Shown one piece after another: positions 33,858-38,327 of a stretch of 38,327 nt of DNA. The notes under the pieces are model-generated. The model saw nothing but the letters and a program-made list of their open reading frames with translations. It did no database searches and had not been told where the DNA came from. Numbering within the stretch: position 1 is the stretch's first letter; each line of letters begins with the position of its first letter. The stretch comes from an uncultured Flavobacteriaceae bacterium (GTDB taxonomy: Bacteria; Bacteroidota; Bacteroidia; Flavobacteriales; Flavobacteriaceae): positions 1-38,327 of the forward strand of contig CANLWG010000026.1 in the NCBI GenBank assembly GCA_947494715.1, read 5' to 3'. The position numbers and the translations under genes were made by a program.

Positions 33858-35201
33858 ATGAAAGCATGTATTTATAGTTTAATAATCCTATTGGCAATTT
33901 CTTGTCAGAAGAATAACGATACAACATATTTAGAACAACAACTTGAACAACTACATGCAAAACGCCTTTTCAATGGGGCGATAATAGTTAACGAAAATGA
34001 CAGTGTGGTTCTATCCAGAGGATTTGGTTATGCGAACTTTGAGCGGCAAAATCCGTTCGATACAAACACACCAATGGATACCGGTTCGATTACCAAAACT
34101 TTCACTGCTCTGGCAATGATAATGCTAGCGGATTTAAATGAAATTGATCTAAATACTCCTTATCAAAACTTCATTCCGGAATTTCCATATAGTTCAATTA
34201 CAATTGGCCATCTAATGGAACACACTTCTGGAATTGTTTCAGATGAATATGTTTTTGCCAGGGCCGAAAAAAGCACTCCGTTAACTAACAGAACATTTCT
34301 GGATTTTCTAGTTAATGATGAACCCAACTTGGAATTCCCACCGGGCAGCGAATTCATGTACAATGGATTCAATCACCGCCTACTTGCCCTTCTAATTGAG
34401 AGCATAACTGACATTTCATACCAAGAGTTCATTAGAAAAAAAATCACAGAACCACTCGGACTGGAAGACTGGTTTCTTAGACCGACAAGATTGGACGACT
34501 TTCCGAATGATCGCGCCTTTGGTTATTCTATTAAAGAAGACTCGGTGCAGGCATCTGATTCTGAAGATTTTGAGGCATTCTATGGCGATTGCAATTTGTT
34601 TTTCTCCGCTGAAGACTTATCAAAGTGGAGTAGATCTTTTATTTCAAAAGCACTTTATCCAAGCCACAAACTAACACAGGCCTTACACACGAAAAGTTCA
34701 CTGAGTGAATTCAATATTCTTCATTGGTACAATCCGGTGAACCAAGGGAAATATCATTTCACAGGGGATTGGAAAGGATTTTATACCATGGTCTATTTTG
34801 ATATTAAGAAAAAAAGATCAATTGTCCATTTGTCCAACACCAACATGGCCCACTGGCTTAGGCCTTCCCTTGTAAGGAACATAAATCAATACCTGGACAG
34901 TGGAAGAATATCTGATTGGGAACAACCGGTACCCCTGGAACTTGCGAATGAAGATATTATAGGCAACTATAACTTGAAAAACAATCAAATTGCTCGGATT
35001 ATTGATAACAATGGCGAACTTAAAATTGACATAAATAATAAACCTATGGGGCTCTTTAAGCTAGACTCTAATTTTTACTATGCCCCAGGAATTGATTTAT
35101 GGATATGGTTCTTAAAAGATGAAAAAGATGGCTTAAGTATCCATTGTTCTTCAATTTATGAACTAAAAGAGGGTTCTAAAAGCAGCGGTCAACAACGCTG
35201 A
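33858..35201 (+). CDS. lipoprotein serine hydrolase, beta-lactamase fold
   Basis: A 447-residue lipoprotein with signal LLAISC (Cys16) and a beta-lactamase-type domain (about residues 25-330). The nucleophile motif is S77-I-T-K80 and EHTSGI is present at 121-126. The third motif is H300-F-T-G303. The second motif reads Y168-N-G170 instead of Y-x-N, an unusual change. The C-terminal 100 residues form a separate beta domain (ELANEDIIGNYNL), as in other esterase-like members. It is only distantly related to the hydrolase at 31663-33135. The substrate is unknown. Confidence 0.85.
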   Translation: MKACIYSLIILLAISCQKNNDTTYLEQQLEQLHAKRLFNGAIIVNENDSVVLSRGFGYANFERQNPFDTNTPMDTGSITKTFTALAMIMLADLNEIDLNTPYQNFIPEFPYSSITIGHLMEHTSGIVSDEYVFARAEKSTPLTNRTFLDFLVNDEPNLEFPPGSEFMYNGFNHRLLALLIESITDISYQEFIRKKITEPLGLEDWFLRPTRLDDFPNDRAFGYSIKEDSVQASDSEDFEAFYGDCNLFFSAEDLSKWSRSFISKALYPSHKLTQALHTKSSLSEFNILHWYNPVNQGKYHFTGDWKGFYTMVYFDIKKKRSIVHLSNTNMAHWLRPSLVRNINQYLDSGRISDWEQPVPLELANEDIIGNYNLKNNQIARIIDNNGELKIDINNKPMGLFKLDSNFYYAPGIDLWIWFLKDEKDGLSIHCSSIYELKEGSKSSGQQR

Positions 35202-35609
35202 TAACTTGTGGCCATTCGCTTGGCCGATTTTTTGTAAGCTCATCAAGTAATTAAAGCCCTAAAGTCATAGCCGAGATGGTTGAAGATATAATTAAAGAAT
35301 TCCTAAAAATCTACATATTAAATTGACTATGATTTGAACAATGGAAATTGATAGCTCGACAATAGCGATTCATATGGTCTCCAGCCTTGACGGTTTTATC
35401 GCCAAAAATGACCGAAGTGTTGGTTGGATGCATTCTAAGGACAATTATACGCAAGCTAAAAAGAATCTGAAAAATGATAATTGGACAAGGTTGCGAAACA
35501 ACTGTAACGGACATTTCTAAATACAGATAGAAATAATGTAACTTACACCTCGGTTTATGATCCGAAAGGTCCCTATTTAATTCAAATCACAATTCATATC
35601 AATTTCAAT
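35202..35609. other. intergenic region holding a truncated RibD/DHFR-like frame
   Basis: A 408-base stretch. Apart from the degraded reductase fragment at 35341-35520, nothing convincing is present; the flanks are AT-rich and non-coding. Confidence 0.55.
35341..35520 (+). pseudogene. truncated dihydrofolate reductase (RibD C-terminal) fragment
   Basis: A 59-codon frame begins with IAIHMVSSLDGFIAKNDRSV and then GWMHSKDNY, the highly recognisable N-terminus of RibD/dihydrofolate-reductase-family proteins, which are normally about 170-190 residues. After about residue 42 the similarity is lost (KKNLKNDNWTRLRNNCN) and the frame stops. The nucleotide-binding core is absent, so it is a relic of a deleted gene. 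Confidence 0.7.
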
Positions 35610-38117
35610 ATGCGTATTGTTAAGCCGTTGACCTTCCCTGTCTCCGTATTCTGTATTTTGTCTATTCTAGTTTTAGGCTGTACTCAAAAAAAGAATGCTA
35701 CAGAAGTAGAAAAATCAGCGAATCTTGTAAATCCAGAGGATTGGCCAAGCATCAAAGCGCTACCATTAGACCCGGTGATAGAAGCACAAATAGATGACCT
35801 TTTGCCAAAACTGACGCTAGAACAAAAAGTAGGTCAGGTTATCCAGGCAGACAATGGATCGATCACGCCGGAGGAGGTGAAGCAATATCGCTTAGGTGCT
35901 GTGCTGAGTGGCGGGAATTCAGCCCCTGGGCCATTACCTTATGCGGATACCAAAACTTGGTTGGAAATGGCCGATAAATACTACAACGCGTCGATTGATG
36001 ACGAAGGTGTTGAGGTTGCTATACCATGTATATGGGGAATAGATGCGGTACATGGTCATGCCAACCTTAGTGGAGCTATTGTCTTTCCGCATAATATTGG
36101 GCTCGGTGCGATGAACAATCCTGACCTAATCGAGCAAATTGCAACGGTGACCGCTCACGAACTCACCGTATCCGGTCATGATTGGACCTTTGCACCAACT
36201 TTAGCGGTACCGCAGGACGTACGTTGGGGCAGAAGCTATGAAGGCTTCTCCGAAAACCCGGAGATAGTCAAGTCATACGCAGATCGCATTGTCTATGGGC
36301 TGCAAGGCCGTTTTGGCGAAGAAGATTTTATGGGAGCTGGTCGCGTTATATCCAGTGCCAAGCACTTTCTCGCCGACGGGGCGACAGAAAAAGGTGCCGA
36401 TCAGGGTGATGCCCTTATTAGTGAAGAAGAGTTGCGTAAGATACATGCGGCTGGTTACTACGGCGCGATACCCGCAGGCGTACAAACTGTGATGGCTTCT
36501 TTCTCCAGCTGGCAAGGCAGAAAACTCCATGGCGACAAGGATCTGCTGACCGATGTCTTAAAGGGGCAACTCGGTTTCAACGGCTTCGTGGTAGGTGACT
36601 GGAACGGTCATGGCCAGGTTACCGGCTGTACGAATACCGATTGTCCACAGTCGCTGAATGCAGGTCTCGATATGTTTATGGCTCCCGACAGCTGGAAAGA
36701 CTTGTATGAAAGCACCTTAAGGCATGTAAAGGACGGAACTGTTCCAATAGAACGATTGGATGATGCAGTGCGCCGTATCCTGCGCGTGAAAATTGCATCC
36801 GGTATATTTACCAAAGGTGCGCCGAGCACACGAAAAAATGCGGGGGATGAAAGTCTTTTGGGGCTACCTAAAAACAGGGCCATTGCACGCCAAGCCGTTC
36901 GGGAGTCAATGGTTTTGCTTAAAAACAACGGCGGTGTATTACCCTTGGATGCTACGAAAACGATTCTGGTAGTCGGTGATGGAGCGGATAGGATTTCCAA
37001 GGCATGTGGGGGCTGGACACGCTCATGGCAAGGGGTAGGGCATACCAACGATGAGTTCCCCAATAGCGAATCGATACTAGCTGGTATACAAGAAGCGGTC
37101 CATAAAGCGGGTGGTAAAGTCGTATATTCTGCCCACGGAGATGCCCGTGTAGCTGCCGATGTCGTAATCGCCATCTATGGAGAGGACCCATATGCGGAGT
37201 TCCAGGGAGATCGTGAAAATCTCGACTTTGTTCCAAATGGTTTTGATGTGAATACATTGGCGGAATTTAAAAGTCAAGGCATTCCTATTGTATCCGTCTT
37301 TCTATCAGGCCGGCCGTTATGGAGCAATCCTGAAATCAATTTGTCGGATGCATTTGTCGCCGCATGGTTGCCCGGTACCGAAGGAGGAGGTATTTCAGAT
37401 TTGTTATTTCAAAGGGACCCGTCTTTTGATTTTACGGGCCGTCTATCTTTCTCATGGCCAGCTAGTGCCGTCGTGTCGAAAGACGCTGAACCATTGTTTA
37501 AGTTAGGGTATGGCCTTAGCTACGATAATTCTACAACAGTGGATCAACTTTCGGAAAACTCAGGGCTGGAAAATAGTGCCATAGCATCTACGGGTGAGTT
37601 TTTTAGTAAAGGAGCTCCTGTTGCACCTTGGGGACTATGGTTGCGTTCAGGCGATTTAAATAAACAAATTGCCAGCTTTCCAACGTCTGTCGGAGGGTTG
37701 ATTATTAGTAAGACCGACCACGAGGCTCAAGAAGATGCCTTGAGGATAAAATGGACTAAATCGGACCATGATCAAATGAGGATCAATGCGGCTTCACCAA
37801 GTGATATGTCCCGTCAGGCGAATGGCGCAATGGAACTTACTTTTTCCGCAAGATCATTTAAGGCCAACGACGCAGTTGTCCAAATAGGTATGTGTAGTGA
37901 AAACTCCTCTTGCGACCAATTCCTTGATATCAACATAGCAGCTAATGACTGGCGCGAATATCGAATAAGCCTAAGTTGCTTTGCTAATCTTGGTGTAGAC
38001 ATGACCAAAGTGAGTTCCGCACTAATGCTTACTGCCGCGGAAGGTGTAGATATTGGACTAAGCAATATTCGCTTAGAATCGGATATCGATGCCAAGCCTG
38101 GATGTGACGGTAAGTAG
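35610..38117 (+). CDS. GH3 exo-1,3/1,4-beta-glucan glucohydrolase, ExoP type
   Basis: An 835-residue lipoprotein (signal LVLGC, Cys24). The GH3 N-terminal barrel (about residues 55-400) contains IWGIDAVHGH, the KH pair of SSAKHFLADG (K251-H252) and the nucleophile D330 in GFVVGDWNGHG. The GH3 C-terminal domain (about 430-650) contains YGEDPYAEFQGD, whose E530 aligns with the acid/base. The last part (about 680-830) matches the ExoP galactose-binding-like domain. It should release glucose from beta-glucans at the cell surface. The ExoP layout is common in marine Gammaproteobacteria, and the gene is GC-richer than its neighbours, hinting at transfer. No SusC/D pair is adjacent. Confidence 0.92.
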   Translation: MRIVKPLTFPVSVFCILSILVLGCTQKKNATEVEKSANLVNPEDWPSIKALPLDPVIEAQIDDLLPKLTLEQKVGQVIQADNGSITPEEVKQYRLGAVLSGGNSAPGPLPYADTKTWLEMADKYYNASIDDEGVEVAIPCIWGIDAVHGHANLSGAIVFPHNIGLGAMNNPDLIEQIATVTAHELTVSGHDWTFAPTLAVPQDVRWGRSYEGFSENPEIVKSYADRIVYGLQGRFGEEDFMGAGRVISSAKHFLADGATEKGADQGDALISEEELRKIHAAGYYGAIPAGVQTVMASFSSWQGRKLHGDKDLLTDVLKGQLGFNGFVVGDWNGHGQVTGCTNTDCPQSLNAGLDMFMAPDSWKDLYESTLRHVKDGTVPIERLDDAVRRILRVKIASGIFTKGAPSTRKNAGDESLLGLPKNRAIARQAVRESMVLLKNNGGVLPLDATKTILVVGDGADRISKACGGWTRSWQGVGHTNDEFPNSESILAGIQEAVHKAGGKVVYSAHGDARVAADVVIAIYGEDPYAEFQGDRENLDFVPNGFDVNTLAEFKSQGIPIVSVFLSGRPLWSNPEINLSDAFVAAWLPGTEGGGISDLLFQRDPSFDFTGRLSFSWPASAVVSKDAEPLFKLGYGLSYDNSTTVDQLSENSGLENSAIASTGEFFSKGAPVAPWGLWLRSGDLNKQIASFPTSVGGLIISKTDHEAQEDALRIKWTKSDHDQMRINAASPSDMSRQANGAMELTFSARSFKANDAVVQIGMCSENSSCDQFLDINIAANDWREYRISLSCFANLGVDMTKVSSALMLTAAEGVDIGLSNIRLESDIDAKPGCDGK

Positions 38118-38297
38118 GGATTTTGGGTTTGCTGAAAACGGTATTGCTAAGGCGTGTTATTTACGATTACCGCAGAAGTGAAGGTTTGGAAATCAAAGGA
38201 GAATTGGATGTACGGAATTATAAAGAAAATAAAAGGCAGTGCATAACAACAGTAACCGTTGCGCAAGGGAATAATTGATCACAGACCGGATGGATCT

Positions 38298-38320
38298 AAG
38301 CCTCTTTAAGAGGCTTTTTT
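38298..38320 (+). terminator. intrinsic terminator
   Basis: AAGCCTCTT and AAGAGGCTT form a nine-base stem (with the loop closing at TTTAA) followed by TTTTTT. It lies about 180 bases after the GH3 stop, and the intervening sequence has no supported gene. Confidence 0.7.
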
Positions 38321-38327
38321 CATGCCA

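Noticed and set aside
38150-38278. Open frame ending GLEIKGELDVRNYKENKRQC..., faintly like part of an OB-fold single-strand binding protein
   Set aside because: No start codon, only about 40 residues, and the similarity is too weak to call a gene or remnant.

Overview
The window looks like chromosomal DNA of a marine-type member of the Flavobacteriaceae (Bacteroidota). Evidence: a TonB-dependent receptor with an N-terminal carboxypeptidase-like domain followed by a DUF4249 lipoprotein, paired DUF2807/DUF4097 surface proteins, many type II signal peptides with acidic residues just after the lipidated cysteine, an AAA+/VWA pair, moderate-to-low GC, and almost no Shine-Dalgarno sequences. No tRNA, rRNA, CRISPR array or intact insertion sequence was seen.

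Region 1 (about 1-7.9 kb) is an ECF sigma-factor module. A minus-strand operon encodes the sigma factor, a membrane-anchored putative anti-sigma protein and a DUF4097 protein. A divergent plus-strand operon encodes a TonB-dependent receptor and a DUF4249 lipoprotein. A second minus-strand operon encodes an outer-membrane barrel, a 73-residue protein and a DUF2807 lipoprotein. All three operons are preceded by the same promoter-like pair, GCAACCn, then 16 bases, then TC, which suggests one autoregulated envelope regulon.

Region 2 (about 7.9-22 kb) is mostly core genome: a DUF1853 protein, a VWA/AAA+ pair, an OmpR-type two-component system, three membrane proteins including a DUF418 protein, a TruA-type pseudouridine synthase, two tandem membrane-anchored alpha/beta hydrolases, cysE-cysM for cysteine synthesis, a DUF2461 protein and a small conserved protein.

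Region 3 (about 22-35.5 kb) is accessory and scarred. It holds a large Ig-like lipoprotein, a tandemly duplicated lipoprotein pair that carries the same GCAACC promoter, two further small lipoproteins, a lipoprotein amidohydrolase, a hairpin-rich repeat, a MerB-like protein, a GNAT acetyltransferase, a secreted protein broken by an in-frame TGA, two serine hydrolases, two broken C-terminal pieces of a serine hydrolase, a truncated RibD/DHFR-type fragment and a 34-residue membrane peptide. A 20-base motif close to AAAGTTCAAATAAACGATTG recurs about six times between these genes.

Region 4 (35.6-38.3 kb) is one long GH3 glucan glucohydrolase of the ExoP type, with no SusC/SusD genes beside it, followed by a terminator.

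The strongest unusual signal is the five-site ECF promoter set. It links the sigma operon with the TonB system, the barrel/adhesin operon and, 20 kb away, a duplicated family of probably surface-exposed lipoproteins.
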